Shown: positions 43,122 to 53,414, numbered from the stretch's first letter. The stretch is DNA of 64,000 nt from Treponema bryantii (GCF_036492245.1 NZ_AP025286.1:2480001-2544000); one strand, 5' to 3'. The notes: generated from the letters alone by a model not told the origin. Translations and numbers: made by a program.

Positions 43122-45341
43122 CTAATCTTTTATTACCTGCAGCGATTTTGCCTGATATTTCGGCAAAAACTTCTTTTTTCCGCCATTTGCAAACTGAACT
43201 TCTATTACATACTCGCCGGAATTTGAATAAGCAGCAACTACAGCACCATCACCATAATCATCATGATAGACATGTGTTCCCTTTTTCCATTTTGATACCA
43301 GTGCATCATCTTCGGAAGTATCATCTGAAGTATTCGAAAAGGCTGATGCATCGCGGCCGAATTGACCATAAGGCGAAGTTTTCCTTACTGAAAAGCCGAA
43401 AGGAGCCTGACCTATTACTGTAAATGCCTCGGCTGCTTCTTTTATGAACGGACTTGGACGCATAAAATCCCAGCGGCCATAAAGACAGCGTTTTGCAGTC
43501 GAGGTCACATAAAGTTCATCGCGGGCACGGGTAATTCCAACGTAGAAAAGACGGCGTTCTTCTTCAAGTTCTGCCCCTGTCTTTTCCATTCGTGGGAATA
43601 CACCTTCTTCAAGACCAGTTATGATGACCTTGTTGTACTCCAGACCTTTTGTGTTATGGAGGGTGATGAGGGTAACTGCATTGTCTCCTACAGCCTGATT
43701 TTCAGCATCAAGCGTACGGTCCAGGTTAATTGCATCAAGGAACTGAAGAAGTCCTTCCATTGTGCATTTGTACGGAACTGCAGTATTTACAAGTTCCTGA
43801 AGGTTTTGAACTCGAGTGGTTCCTTCTATTTCGTCACCAGCTTTGTGATATTCATCAAGACTTGAATCGCGAATTACCCGTTCAATAAAATCTGAAAGCG
43901 GTTTATTTTCATCAAAACAGCCCGAAAGGGTATCAAACAGTTTAATAAATGCAGAAGCACCTTCTGACGCTTTTTTAGAAAGTGATGGCTGCTGATTCTT
44001 CAGATTTTCAAGCAGATCCGAAAAAACAGGCACACCATCAGGATTAAGACTAACGGCACTTTCCATAAGTTTATCCTGAGTTTTGTCACCTATTCCGCGA
44101 GTTGGTTTGTTGATAATACGACGGAATGAGATTTCATCCTTATGATTTGCAAAAAAAGAAATGTAGGCTAAAGCATCTTTGATTTCTTCACGCTCGTAGA
44201 ATTTTAGAGAACCTACAACGACATAAGGAATCTTTCTATGCAGGAACTCTTTTTCAAAGCCAAGAGACTGAGCATTTGTACGGTAAAGAATAGCCCAATC
44301 AGAATACTTTGCGCCTCCGGCAAGTGATTTCATTACAAGATCTGCCGTAAAGGTAGCCTCAGCATTCTGATCTGGCAGAAAAGCAAGCACAGGCTTTCCA
44401 CCACCCTCACGATCTGCAACCAAAGTTTTTTCAAGGCTTCCATGATGATTCTTTTTTACGACAAGACCTGCCGCGTTTAATATATTCGCTGTGGAACGAT
44501 AGTTCCTCTCAAGCTTAATGATTTCTGTTCCCGAGAACTTTTCCGGGAAGGTCAGAATATTTTCTACCTCAGCTCCGCGGAATTTATAGATAGACTGGTC
44601 ATCATCACCTACTACGCAGACATAGGTATTACTTCCCTGCTTAACTCCCGAAAGAGCCTGCAAAAGCCGATATTGTGCAATATTCGAGTCCTGATACTCA
44701 TCAACCATAATTACTTTAAATCGGTTGTGAATATAATCAGCAATTTCCTCATACGCTTCAAGAATTTGAACCGGCAGCATAATGAGGTCACCAAAATCAG
44801 CATTACCTGTGGCGCGAAGTCGTTTCTGATATTTAGAATAGATATCGCTGAGGTCAAACTCACTTCCAATAATGCTTAAATCATCCTCTGGAGTAAGACA
44901 GTAATCTTTTGCCAGCGAAATCTGATGAGCTGCTGTTCTTATTTCTTTTGTAGAAAGCGAAGGTTCTGCTTTTTTTATAAGAGTCGCAACGTCATCATCA
45001 TCATAAACAGTAAAGGATGGTTCAAGGCCTGCGTGCTCGGCATATTTACGAAGGAACCAGGCACCAAAAGAGTGGAAGGTCTGGATTTTTGCATCGGCAG
45101 CACGTTCATCAATTGCAACTGCACGTTCACGCATTTCATTGGCAGCCTTTTTAGTAAAGGTTACCGACAGAATACTCCATGGATCTATATTCTTTTCTTT
45201 AATAAGATACGCAATCTTAGTAGTAATTACACGGGTTTTTCCGGAACCGGCACCCGCAAGAATTAAAAGAGGAGAGCCCTCGTGTACAACGGCAGCTCTC
45301 TGTTCTTCGTTTAGTGAGTCGAGATAGTTATTTTCTGGCAT
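43122..45341 (-). CDS. pcrA: ATP-dependent DNA helicase PcrA/UvrD
   Basis: A superfamily 1A 3'-5' helicase in DNA repair and removal of recombination intermediates. The 739-residue protein has the motifs in order: LNEEQRAAV (Q motif), LAGAGSGKT (Walker A), VMVDEYQDSNIAQYRLL (motif II), VGDDDQSIYKFRGA (motif III), LERNYRSTANIL (motif IV), VTLITLHNTKGLEYNKVIITGLEEGVFP (motif V), and VGITRARDELYV (motif VI). The tail has the usual GTHVYHDDYGDGAVV Tudor-like fold. It overlaps the cyclase gene upstream by 14 bases and precedes the other by 99, so all three are likely transcribed together. Confidence 0.94.
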   Translation of the reverse strand: MPENNYLDSLNEEQRAAVVHEGSPLLILAGAGSGKTRVITTKIAYLIKEKNIDPWSILSVTFTKKAANEMRERAVAIDERAADAKIQTFHSFGAWFLRKYAEHAGLEPSFTVYDDDDVATLIKKAEPSLSTKEIRTAAHQISLAKDYCLTPEDDLSIIGSEFDLSDIYSKYQKRLRATGNADFGDLIMLPVQILEAYEEIADYIHNRFKVIMVDEYQDSNIAQYRLLQALSGVKQGSNTYVCVVGDDDQSIYKFRGAEVENILTFPEKFSGTEIIKLERNYRSTANILNAAGLVVKKNHHGSLEKTLVADREGGGKPVLAFLPDQNAEATFTADLVMKSLAGGAKYSDWAILYRTNAQSLGFEKEFLHRKIPYVVVGSLKFYEREEIKDALAYISFFANHKDEISFRRIINKPTRGIGDKTQDKLMESAVSLNPDGVPVFSDLLENLKNQQPSLSKKASEGASAFIKLFDTLSGCFDENKPLSDFIERVIRDSSLDEYHKAGDEIEGTTRVQNLQELVNTAVPYKCTMEGLLQFLDAINLDRTLDAENQAVGDNAVTLITLHNTKGLEYNKVIITGLEEGVFPRMEKTGAELEEERRLFYVGITRARDELYVTSTAKRCLYGRWDFMRPSPFIKEAAEAFTVIGQAPFGFSVRKTSPYGQFGRDASAFSNTSDDTSEDDALVSKWKKGTHVYHDDYGDGAVVAAYSNSGEYVIEVQFANGGKKKFLPKYQAKSLQVIKD

Positions 45342-47268
45342 GTTTCTTCTTTTTTTCTTTATAAAGTTCTTTATCTGCTTCGGAAAGAAGCTGCTTCAAA
45401 ACACTTGATTTCTGAAGGTCTACTGCTCCAAGACTTATTGAAAGTGTAAACGGCAGCTGATTTTCTATAGAAACTTTTTTACAGAGCATTTGTATTTTAA
45501 GTCTTGTTTTTTCAACATAACCGATTTTCATTCCAAGAGCAACAATTCCAAATTCATCACCACCAAGGCGACCAACAACATCTGAAGAACGGAAAATATC
45601 TTTCAGAACCCTTGCCTGAAGCATAATTGCCTTATCCCCCATTTCATGACCATAAGTATCATTGATTTTTTTAAGGTCATCCATATCTGCAAAGAAAATG
45701 ACACCAGAAGTATCTGTTTCCTGCAGAAGGTCAAGAGCTGCCTGTCCCTGTTCAATAAAGCCGCGGCGGTTGAGAATACCAGTCAGCTCATCCATGCGAG
45801 ACTGTAAAGCAAGATCAGTATTTTCGCGTTCAAGGTTTCGGCCTTCCTGAATCTTACCGGTATAATCATAAGCCTGAGCAATTGCATTTATGATGATTTT
45901 TAAGTAAACGTTGTAATCTGCAAATTTATTTTCGTTTATACGGCAAAGCATATAACCGTAATTTGCTTCACCCATAAAAATCGGATTCAAAATAAATATT
46001 CCGCTTATATCTTCCATTGAGCGGGCTGAAAAAATCTTTTCATGAGGATTTACAGTAAGCCCTGGTCTGAAGAATTCAACATTCTTCTGATTAGTGTAAA
46101 ACATGTGAAGTTCAGCTTCTCTAGGAAGGACAAATTCCTGCTCAGAATCAATAATCTGAACATCCTTAAAGAAATGAATAGCCATTCCACTCATTGCACA
46201 CTGCTTTACAATATATTTAAGGCTGAAGAACATCTGTTTGAGAGTATTAAAGCCCCGGATTGTATCTAATAATGTTACAACAACATTTTTTTCGCCCAAT
46301 GCATTTACAAACTGCATGACTCCATCAGTTTTATCGTTAACATCAGAACGAAGTTCACCTTCAACATTTTTATATACAGGAAGAGAATGATCCAGGCTGA
46401 TACAGCCGCAAGACTGACGGAATTTTGGAACGAGAGGATTAAAATACGCCTTCTTCATCTTTTCACCGGATAAAACGCGGTCTACAATTTCTGCAGCTTC
46501 ATACCCCTGACTATAAATATCCTGGTTGATAGTTGTAAGTTTTGGAGAATGCATAGATGCCACAATAGCATCATCAAAGCCTGTAACCTTTACTTCCTGA
46601 GGAACTTTTACACCAAGTTCTTCCAGAGCACGCATACAGCCCGAAGCCATCATATCATTGGCACAGACAATAGCATCAAAATCTATTTCATTTTTAGATT
46701 TATAATGTGCTTTAATTGCATCATAAGCCTTAAAATCAGTAAATGCACCATCAAAAACAAGTTCAGGATAAAAGGTAAGCTTACAGGCATCGAGTGCGGC
46801 AGTAAAAGCATCATAGCGTTCCAGAGCTTCCTTTGATTTTGTTTCATTGGCAGAGAAAAAAGCAATTTTCTTGCAGTCATGAACTTTTTTAAGATGACTT
46901 ACAATTTCCTTAAAGCTTTTACGGCAGTCTGCCTGAATCACATAACTGTTTCTTGTTTTTGGATCGAGGTTAATTGAAACTACCGGACGTGGTTCAAAAC
47001 ATTTGAGGATTTCACGAAGTTTATCTTCAGGCATCTCAGAAGCATAAACACCGCTTACACAAATTACAGCCTCTACTTCTTCTGATTTAGCATATTCAAA
47101 TCCTGTACAAAACTGATAGTCAAAGGCTCCTGTATTTATGCCAGGAATTCTTGTCTGAATAAGAACAACCTTAGCATCTTTGCCTCGAAAATAATCAGAA
47201 ATACCACTAAGAATATCCAGATTGTACTCAGTTGAAAATGTCGGAATTAAAACTGCTATAACCTTCAT
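45328..47268 (-). CDS. Soluble LacI-type sensor/GGDEF diguanylate cyclase (copy 2)
   Basis: The 646-residue protein has the same build as the one at 41016-43022. It has a LacI-type sensor at residues 1-285 (MKVIAVLIPTFSTEYNLDILSGISDYF, EEVEAVICVSGVYA, KVTGFDDAIVASMHSPKLTTINQD), an unrecognised middle region with LRSDVNDKTDGVMQFVN, and a GGDEF domain with DELTGILNRRGF near 491, ADMDDLKKINDTYGHEMGD and RLGGDEF near 567; RSSD forms the inhibitory site. No signal peptide or membrane span is seen. A TATAAT box lies 28-33 bases upstream of the ATG, inside the end of rimO, so it may also be expressed from its own promoter. Its end overlaps pcrA. Confidence 0.88.
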   Translation of the reverse strand: MKVIAVLIPTFSTEYNLDILSGISDYFRGKDAKVVLIQTRIPGINTGAFDYQFCTGFEYAKSEEVEAVICVSGVYASEMPEDKLREILKCFEPRPVVSINLDPKTRNSYVIQADCRKSFKEIVSHLKKVHDCKKIAFFSANETKSKEALERYDAFTAALDACKLTFYPELVFDGAFTDFKAYDAIKAHYKSKNEIDFDAIVCANDMMASGCMRALEELGVKVPQEVKVTGFDDAIVASMHSPKLTTINQDIYSQGYEAAEIVDRVLSGEKMKKAYFNPLVPKFRQSCGCISLDHSLPVYKNVEGELRSDVNDKTDGVMQFVNALGEKNVVVTLLDTIRGFNTLKQMFFSLKYIVKQCAMSGMAIHFFKDVQIIDSEQEFVLPREAELHMFYTNQKNVEFFRPGLTVNPHEKIFSARSMEDISGIFILNPIFMGEANYGYMLCRINENKFADYNVYLKIIINAIAQAYDYTGKIQEGRNLERENTDLALQSRMDELTGILNRRGFIEQGQAALDLLQETDTSGVIFFADMDDLKKINDTYGHEMGDKAIMLQARVLKDIFRSSDVVGRLGGDEFGIVALGMKIGYVEKTRLKIQMLCKKVSIENQLPFTLSISLGAVDLQKSSVLKQLLSEADKELYKEKKKKHARK

Positions 47269-47295
47269 TTTTGTGTCCGATTTGTAAATTATACA

Positions 47296-48687
47296 CTAGA
47301 AAATGAATTTTCGCTCGTTTTTTTTATCAATTTTTCTAGAATTTTTAATAAATCGGGAATCGAGGTCTACGCCAGTATTTGCGAGAACTTTTACAGTTAC
47401 TACCCCGCCAGGAATTATTGATTCTACAGCTTTTTTGTCATCCAGGTCATAACGGATTACTACAGAACCGTCAACTTCCGGAGCCTGGAACCAGGCACGG
47501 CCGATTGCAAGCCCTTCTGCGGCAGCATCACCCTCTACACCAGAAACGATTTCTTCAACAAGAATATTGAGTTCCTGACCGACATAGTGTTCAAGGCGCT
47601 CACGGGTGATTTCCGCCTGAAGCTCTTCGAGATGATTTGCACGGGCTTTGGCAATCTTTGCAGGAACACGAGGCTTCATTTTATAGGCCGGAGTATCTTC
47701 TTCGCGGCTGTAAGGGAAACAGCCAGACCAGTCCGGCTGAATTTCCTGAAGGAAACGGGCGGTATTTTCTGCAGCCTCGTCTGTTTCGCCAGGGAAACCT
47801 GTGAGGAAGGTTGTACGGAGCACAGCGCCCGGTAACTCACGACGGAGTTTTTTTACAAGGCTTGTGTATTGCTCGTATGAGCCGGTTCTATTCATTGCGC
47901 GAATGATTTTATCATCTGCACTCTGGAATGGAATATCAAAATATGGAAGAAGTTTTGGAGAAGTTTTAATTGCTTCAATAATGTCATCTGTAAAATGATC
48001 CGGATGAATATAAAGCGGACGAACAATAAAATCTCCCTTGATTTTTGAAAGCTTAGTCAAAAGCTTGGCAAGTGAAGTACCAAATTCCTTGCCGTAAACG
48101 GCAAGATCCTGTCCAATCAGATTGATTTCGTAAACACCGTCTGAAATAAGCTGCTTTACTTCGTCGAGAATTTCTGCTTCCGGACGGCTTCTTACCTCAC
48201 CACGAATTAAAGGAATTGCGCAGAAAGAACAGTGATTTGAACAGCCTTCAGTTATTTTTACAAAAGCGCTGCCAGGGAAATTAAAGAGCACCGGACGGGT
48301 TCCGCTGCACACACCTTCCTGACTAAAAGTCTGAGCAACACGTTCTTTACGAACCTTATTCATAAAGCTGCAGATTTTTGAAAGGTCACCGTTTCCAAAA
48401 ACACCATCCAGTTCAGGCATCTGTTCTATAAGATCATTTGCATAGCGTTCTGCAAGGCAGCCAGTCATAATAATTCTGGCATCCGGATAAGCCTTTTTGA
48501 TATCATAAATTGCATCAATTGATTCTTTTTTGGCAGATTGAATAAAACCGCAGGTATTAACAAAGATAAAATCAGCTTCGCTGGCATTCAGTGTAAGTTT
48601 ATACCCCTTCTCCATCAAAAAGCCTGCCAACAGCTCTCCGTCTGTCTGGTTTTTAGCACAACCGTGCTGGTCGATAAAAAATTTCAT
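47296..48687 (-). CDS. rimO: Ribosomal protein uS12 methylthiotransferase RimO
   Basis: RimO is a radical-SAM enzyme that adds a methylthio group to an Asp of ribosomal protein S12. The 463-residue protein has the N-terminal cluster domain (QHGCAKNQTDGELLAG, FVNTCGFIQSAKKESIDAI, MTGCLAERY), the radical-SAM triad ITEGCSNHCSFCAIP near residue 155, and GQDLAVYG, LPYFDIPFQSADDKIIRAMNR, and a C-terminal TRAM domain. The CGFI.SAK pattern separates it from MiaB. It follows the RodZ-like gene by eight bases; a long C-terminal Lys/Arg tail ends the protein. Confidence 0.95.
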   Translation of the reverse strand: MKFFIDQHGCAKNQTDGELLAGFLMEKGYKLTLNASEADFIFVNTCGFIQSAKKESIDAIYDIKKAYPDARIIMTGCLAERYANDLIEQMPELDGVFGNGDLSKICSFMNKVRKERVAQTFSQEGVCSGTRPVLFNFPGSAFVKITEGCSNHCSFCAIPLIRGEVRSRPEAEILDEVKQLISDGVYEINLIGQDLAVYGKEFGTSLAKLLTKLSKIKGDFIVRPLYIHPDHFTDDIIEAIKTSPKLLPYFDIPFQSADDKIIRAMNRTGSYEQYTSLVKKLRRELPGAVLRTTFLTGFPGETDEAAENTARFLQEIQPDWSGCFPYSREEDTPAYKMKPRVPAKIAKARANHLEELQAEITRERLEHYVGQELNILVEEIVSGVEGDAAAEGLAIGRAWFQAPEVDGSVVIRYDLDDKKAVESIIPGGVVTVKVLANTGVDLDSRFIKNSRKIDKKNERKFIF

Positions 48688-48695
48688 AGGTTTAA

Positions 48696-49787
48696 TTAGT
48701 CCAATTCGATAACGACAAGCTTATACTTACCGTCTGTATCTTTAATCCACTTGATATCTTCAACAAAAATCTGACCGGCAGTACCAATATCAAGGTCAAA
48801 GGATTTAGAGTCTGCAATAATTGTAATTTTTACAGTATTGAAGTTAGACATCCACAGGCGGATACCATTACGTGGAGTTGCAGTGAATAAGTCACCGCGC
48901 GCGAAATAAGATTCAACCGACTGAGAATTATCCACGCGATCGCGGAAGAGACAAGGACCGCGGAAGCTTGCATTGATTGTGAACGGATAAGCTCTGTTGT
49001 CCTCATGAATAACCTTGTAAGGATGCGAAGACTTAACTTCAGAAGCAAACGGAATTTCTTCTGCAGCAACTACAGTTGTATCTACAGCAAGACCATGACG
49101 GAGCAGAATGCTAACTTCTGCACCGCGGCTTTCATCAGTAGAGGAAATATCAGAAACGTAGACAATCATATCAGATGCATTGTCACCGTTAATATCAAGT
49201 TCAGATTCTTCTGCAAGCTCGATATAGAAAACTCCGGAAGGAGTATCAATACCAAAGGCAGAAAGAGTATCTCTAACAGTAAGAATGATTTTTCCATCGT
49301 TCTCTGTAGGAATAAAAAGCTGGTCGCCCTTATAAACACGCTGTGTAAACTTTTTATCAGAAAGCTCATACTGACGATTTTTTACACCGCTGGAAACTAC
49401 AACACCATCTTCAATATTATTCTTCTTTTTTAATACGAGAAGAGTCAGAACAACAGCAACGACTGCAACAAGCAGTACAGAAGGAATTATAATTGCCGGA
49501 AGAAAGTAACGTGGCTTATGAGGTTCATAAAGCCCCTGTGGAAGCGGAGATTCCTGAATCTGCTTATTACGGTAAAGCTTTAAAATAAACTCTGAATCAA
49601 GTTCAAGATAATCTGCATAATTCTTTAAGAAGCCAACCATATAAGCTTCGCCAGGAAAAACAGCATTATCTTCTGCTTCAAGTCCTGCAAGATATCTTTT
49701 TTCTATAGAGATTTCGCGACTTGCACGGTCAAGGTCAAGTTCTTTTGCTTCGCGGGTTGTTTTTAAAAGTTCACCGTAGCTTTCCAT
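48696..49787 (-). CDS. rodZ: RodZ-like helix-turn-helix membrane protein
   Basis: The 363-residue protein has a cytoplasmic helix-turn-helix domain (residues 1-70: YGELLKTTREAKELDLDRASREISIEKRYLAGLEAE, AYMVGFLKNYADYLELD), a membrane span at about 95-120 (IIIPSVLLVAVVAVVLTLLVL) and a periplasmic region of 240 residues with two beta-rich repeats, each with a phrase like GDLFTATPRNGIRLWMSNFNTVKI. This matches RodZ, which couples the cell-shape machinery to MreB. Its periplasmic part is longer than the E. coli domain. It lies six bases after the LolA-like gene and eight before rimO. Confidence 0.82.
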   Translation of the reverse strand: MESYGELLKTTREAKELDLDRASREISIEKRYLAGLEAEDNAVFPGEAYMVGFLKNYADYLELDSEFILKLYRNKQIQESPLPQGLYEPHKPRYFLPAIIIPSVLLVAVVAVVLTLLVLKKKNNIEDGVVVSSGVKNRQYELSDKKFTQRVYKGDQLFIPTENDGKIILTVRDTLSAFGIDTPSGVFYIELAEESELDINGDNASDMIVYVSDISSTDESRGAEVSILLRHGLAVDTTVVAAEEIPFASEVKSSHPYKVIHEDNRAYPFTINASFRGPCLFRDRVDNSQSVESYFARGDLFTATPRNGIRLWMSNFNTVKITIIADSKSFDLDIGTAGQIFVEDIKWIKDTDGKYKLVVIELD

Positions 49788-49793
49788 ACCACA

Positions 49794-50468
49794 CTACTCC
49801 GAAAACAGGAAGTTGTTATAATTATTTGCAGAAGAAGGAGCGTCGTAAACGAAACGCTGCTCAGAAAGGTTCTGATTCAGTACATAATCATAGAAATCAA
49901 AAACAAACTCTTCTCCCTTAGGAGTAACAGCTTCTATACGGCGAATAAGCTTTGTTTCGTTGTTGATTGCAAGCTTAATATATCTGAAGGCTTCTGAAGC
50001 GCTCTTTCTTGTAAGAATCAGTTTTACTACCATTTCATCAGAACCTTCTTCCAAAGGCTCTGGATTCTGACCAGTTTCATAAGCAACTGTGTAATAACGA
50101 GACATAAGAGACAGTCCCTGAGGTGTTGAAAGTGTTGATGCACTTCCACTTGAACCAGGAGTTACCTGCTGCTGAAGAACAGCCTCGGCCGGCTCTTTAA
50201 TATAGATTGTAAGGATATCACCATTAAAGCAGATTACCTGCTCTTCCGGATTTGTATAATCCATTCTCAAAAGATTAGGAGCCTTAAAGGAAAGTTTTCC
50301 TCTTGATTCTGTCTTTTCTATTCTGATTTCAAAATCTACTTCGTAATCTTTGATAGTACCGTAATATTCAGAAATAGTCTTAAAATATGCACTAGCAGTT
50401 GTAATATTCTGTGCGAATAAAACAGTTGAAACAAAAAGTGCACAGAAAGAAATAATTAGCTTTTTCAT
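49794..50468 (-). CDS. lolA: LolA-like outer-membrane lipoprotein carrier
   Basis: The 224-residue protein has a signal peptide (LIISFCALFVSTVLFAQN) and an open beta-barrel of the LolA/LolB type: YEVDFEIRIEKTESRGKLSFKAPNLLRMDYTNPEEQVICFNGDILTIY, and further strands to the end. LolA shuttles lipoproteins from the inner to the outer membrane. The strand pattern with KLSFKAPNLLRMDYTNPEEQ is typical; the last 40 residues are divergent. It starts the probable operon that goes through rodZ, rimO and the cyclase genes. Other LolA-like carriers exist in bacteria, so the exact client is inferred. Confidence 0.78.
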   Translation of the reverse strand: MKKLIISFCALFVSTVLFAQNITTASAYFKTISEYYGTIKDYEVDFEIRIEKTESRGKLSFKAPNLLRMDYTNPEEQVICFNGDILTIYIKEPAEAVLQQQVTPGSSGSASTLSTPQGLSLMSRYYTVAYETGQNPEPLEEGSDEMVVKLILTRKSASEAFRYIKLAINNETKLIRRIEAVTPKGEEFVFDFYDYVLNQNLSEQRFVYDAPSSANNYNNFLFSE

Positions 50469-50512
50469 ATCAGTGTATTATACAGCGAAAATGCATTGTA
50501 GTCTACTTATAT

Positions 50513-50557
50513 AAAAAAAAGGCTTCCGCTGCTCAAAACTGCAAATAACGGAAGCCC
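50513..50557 (-). terminator. Terminator of ftsH
   Basis: GGCTTCCG and CGGAAGCC form an eight-base stem around a 20-base loop; read on the minus strand a run of T follows. It starts about 20 bases after the ftsH stop. Confidence 0.82.
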
Positions 50558-50575
50558 GTTGATTAAAATGCTAAC

Positions 50576-52666
50576 TTACTCTTCTTTTTTAGTTTTACGT
50601 GGAGCTCTAGGCTTTTTCGCTGTAGAAGATTCTTTTGAAGTCTCAGAAGTTTTTTCTTTCTTACCGGCATTTTCAGTGAGTTCCTTGCAATGAGCTTCGC
50701 CCTTTACAATCTCATAGAACTCTTTACCGTCCATTGTTTCAATCTCAACCAGGCGGTTTGCAATATATTCAAGAAGATCTTTGTGCTGTTTAAGCAGTTT
50801 TACTACGTAATTGTAGCGTTCGTTCATGATACGGGCAATTTCTTCATCAATATAGTTCTGAGACTGTTCACTGAACTCACGGATGAGGTTTGCATCACCG
50901 CCACGAGTTCCGAGTACGCCCTTTCCAAGTGTCATGTTCTTGAACTTGTCTGACATACCAAAGTCTGTAATCATGCGCTTAATGATATCTGTAGCGCGGG
51001 CAATATCGTTAGAAGCACCGGTAGAAATATCACCGAGAATAACCTCTTCTGCGGCACGTCCACCAAGCAGGCTGTCGATTTCGTCCATCATATCCTTGCG
51101 GGTCATGTTGAACTTTTCTTCGCCTTCTTCGCGGTACTGGGTAAAGCCGCCTACTCCATGGCTTCGAGGAACAACTGTAATCTTATTTACAGGCTCGTGG
51201 TCCGGATTAAAGGCTGCAACAAGAGCATGTCCTGTTTCGTGAACAGAAACAAGGCGCATCTGCTTTTTATTATCCTTGCGGCTCTTTTTCTTAAGGCCAA
51301 TGCTTACCTTATCGATAGCATCGTTGAAATCTTCCATTGTTACCTTCTTGCGGCCATTGCGAACTGCAAGAAGAGCAGCTTCGTTTACTACATTTGCGAG
51401 GTCTGCACCAGCAAAACCTGTAGTTCCGTGAGCAACCGATTCAAAATCAACGTCCTTATCAAGTTTTACGTTCTTTGCATGGATGCGGAGAATCTCCTCG
51501 CGGCCCTTAACATCTGGCTTTTCAACTGGAACCTGGCGGTCAAAACGGCCAGGACGAAGAATTGCAGGGTCAAGAACGTCTACACGGTTTGTAGCTGCAA
51601 GAACAATCAAACCTTTTTCGTTATCAAAACCATCCATCTCAACGAGGAGCTGGTTCAATGTCTGTTCACGCTCGTCGTTGCTAGAGAATCCGTTTGCACG
51701 GCTCTTAGCGAGGGCATCAATTTCATCAATAAATACAATACAAGGAGCTTTTTCACGGGCCTGCTTAAAGAGGTCGCGGACGCGAGAAGCACCAACTCCG
51801 ACAAACATTTCTACGAAGTCTGAACCGGAAATACTGAAGAATGGTACTCCAGCCTCTCCTGCTACAGCGCGGGCAAGCAATGTTTTACCGGTTCCAGGGT
51901 CACCGACAAGCAGAACTCCCTTAGGAATCTTTCCACCGATATCTGTATATTTTTTAGGAGACTTAAGGAAATCAACAACTTCTACAAGTTCTTCCTTAGC
52001 CTCATCAACACCTGCAACATCTGTAAAGCGGGTTTTGATTTTTCCTTCTTCAACAACCTTAGCGCGGGAATTACCGACACTGAAAATACTTCCCATTCCG
52101 CCTGAACCGCCGCCCATCTTTCTGAAAAGGAAGAAGTAAAGCAGAAAAATAAGTCCAAATGGAACTACAAGATTCAAAAGCAGCTGGAGGAACCAGTTAT
52201 TCTGCTTTGCAGCAAACTTATAATGAATATTGTTCTCTTCAAGGAAATCAAGGAAGCTCTGAGTAAGCACTGCTGAAGTCTTATACTGAACAGCAGATTT
52301 TACAGAAGGAGCATTAAAAAGCTTAAGACCTTTGCCTTCTGCTTTTGTTTCAATGACATTTCCGTAGCCTATAAAATAGCTGTCGCTTATAACTACAGAT
52401 TTTATCTCGCCCCTCTCAATTTTCTCCTTGAAATCAGAATAATCAATTAAATCATCATTCTTAGGGAAGAGAAAAACCTCTGCCATAGCTACTACAAAAA
52501 GAGTTAGCAGAAGAATTGGCCAGAAAGGAAGCTTCTTTTTGCCATTATTCTTCTTGTTTTTATTCTTATCATCATTATTTTCCGGTCCAGGGAACTTGAA
52601 AAACTTATATGGATCGTTTTCGTCATTGTTATTCGAGTTCTGGTTTTCGTTCTGATTCTCTGCCAT
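50576..52666 (-). CDS. ftsH: ATP-dependent zinc metalloprotease FtsH
   Basis: FtsH is a hexameric inner-membrane protease that degrades unassembled membrane proteins and regulators. The 696-residue protein has an N-terminal Asn/Asp-rich tail, spans at about residues 48-66 and 160-183 around a periplasmic region, an AAA+ module with Walker A GDPGTGKT near 257, [14 protein letters not shown], a second region of homology [18 protein letters not shown], and the zinc site HETGH near 475. The Lys-rich tail is treponemal. ATG 52666 is chosen because AGGA lies nine bases before it; the frame is open 22 codons further. It forms its own unit with a terminator. Confidence 0.96.
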   Translation of the reverse strand: MAENQNENQNSNNNDENDPYKFFKFPGPENNDDKNKNKKNNGKKKLPFWPILLLTLFVVAMAEVFLFPKNDDLIDYSDFKEKIERGEIKSVVISDSYFIGYGNVIETKAEGKGLKLFNAPSVKSAVQYKTSAVLTQSFLDFLEENNIHYKFAAKQNNWFLQLLLNLVVPFGLIFLLYFFLFRKMGGGSGGMGSIFSVGNSRAKVVEEGKIKTRFTDVAGVDEAKEELVEVVDFLKSPKKYTDIGGKIPKGVLLVGDPGTGKTLLARAVAGEAGVPFFSISGSDFVEMFVGVGASRVRDLFKQAREKAPCIVFIDEIDALAKSRANGFSSNDEREQTLNQLLVEMDGFDNEKGLIVLAATNRVDVLDPAILRPGRFDRQVPVEKPDVKGREEILRIHAKNVKLDKDVDFESVAHGTTGFAGADLANVVNEAALLAVRNGRKKVTMEDFNDAIDKVSIGLKKKSRKDNKKQMRLVSVHETGHALVAAFNPDHEPVNKITVVPRSHGVGGFTQYREEGEEKFNMTRKDMMDEIDSLLGGRAAEEVILGDISTGASNDIARATDIIKRMITDFGMSDKFKNMTLGKGVLGTRGGDANLIREFSEQSQNYIDEEIARIMNERYNYVVKLLKQHKDLLEYIANRLVEIETMDGKEFYEIVKGEAHCKELTENAGKKEKTSETSKESSTAKKPRAPRKTKKEE

Positions 52667-52877
52667 CGCTGTATCCTGAGTAAAAATTCGTTTGTTACTA
52701 TAAATATAGTAAAGATATTTGTTTTTTTCCACTAAATTCGAATTTGAAGTGGATTATAAATAAAATATTAGAAACTTCTTACTCAGGTCCTTCCATATTA
52801 TAAACAAATTAATCGATATATTGGCTCCCAGTCGCGCCAAATTTCGATTTTTTTATAAAAAAACTGTATCTTTTTGC

Positions 52878-52904
52878 TAAACTAATTTTTTTATTATCCG
52901 ACAA
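52878..52904 (+). promoter_or_regulatory. Sigma-28-type flagellar promoter of fliS
   Basis: TAAA at 52878-52881, then exactly 15 bases, then TCCGACAA at 52897-52904, against the sigma-28 consensus TAAA-N15-GCCGATAA (six of eight in the second box). It lies about 55 bases before the fliS ATG and is placed as expected for late flagellar genes. Confidence 0.65.
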
Positions 52905-52960
52905 TCAGAGAAGAATACCCGCATTTTTTGCGGAATTCCGTATTTCAAGGAGGAACAGAC

Positions 52961-53401
52961 ATGGCTTATCAGAACGCTTATGCTGCATATCAAAAAACTA
53001 ATGTAAATACCGCAAGTCAGGGACGTCTTGTTGTTTTACTTTATGAAGGTGCTGTAAAAAACTTAAAGGGAGCACTTAATCTTTTTGATCAGAATGATAA
53101 GCTGAAACCAGGTGATATTGAGCAATTCGGTATTTATCTTCAGAAAACTCAGGCTATTATTACTGAACTCCAGGTTTCGCTTGATATGGAAAAAGGTGGA
53201 GACATTGCAAGAAATCTTATGTCTCTTTATGTGTATTTTAATGAAGAACTGATGGATGCAACTATCAATCATAGTAAAACAAAAATTGAGTTTGTTTTGA
53301 ACAAGATTGATGATCTTGCAGGAGCATGGAGAACTATTGCAAACAGTACAGCAAACGCTCCGGCTGCAAAAGTTGCAAATACACTGAATATTGTAGGGTA
53401 A
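52961..53401 (+). CDS. fliS: Flagellar export chaperone FliS
   Basis: FliS binds flagellin in the cytoplasm and keeps it from polymerising before export. The 146-residue protein matches the family: AYQNAYAAYQKTNVNTASQGRLVVLLYEGAVKNLKGAL, YLQKTQAIITELQVSLDMEKGGDIARNLMSLYVYFNEELMDA, and a helical end. The ATG at 52961 has AAGGAGG eight bases before it; the frame runs upstream without a ribosome site. A sigma-28-like promoter lies just ahead, and the FlgN-like gene follows after 13 bases. Confidence 0.94.
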   Translation: MAYQNAYAAYQKTNVNTASQGRLVVLLYEGAVKNLKGALNLFDQNDKLKPGDIEQFGIYLQKTQAIITELQVSLDMEKGGDIARNLMSLYVYFNEELMDATINHSKTKIEFVLNKIDDLAGAWRTIANSTANAPAAKVANTLNIVG

Positions 53402-53414
53402 GGGGAAAAACAAT

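Noticed and set aside
51158-52139. Two long plus-strand frames over ftsH
   Set aside because: They are complements of the conserved ATPase region and have no ribosome sites or recognisable motifs.
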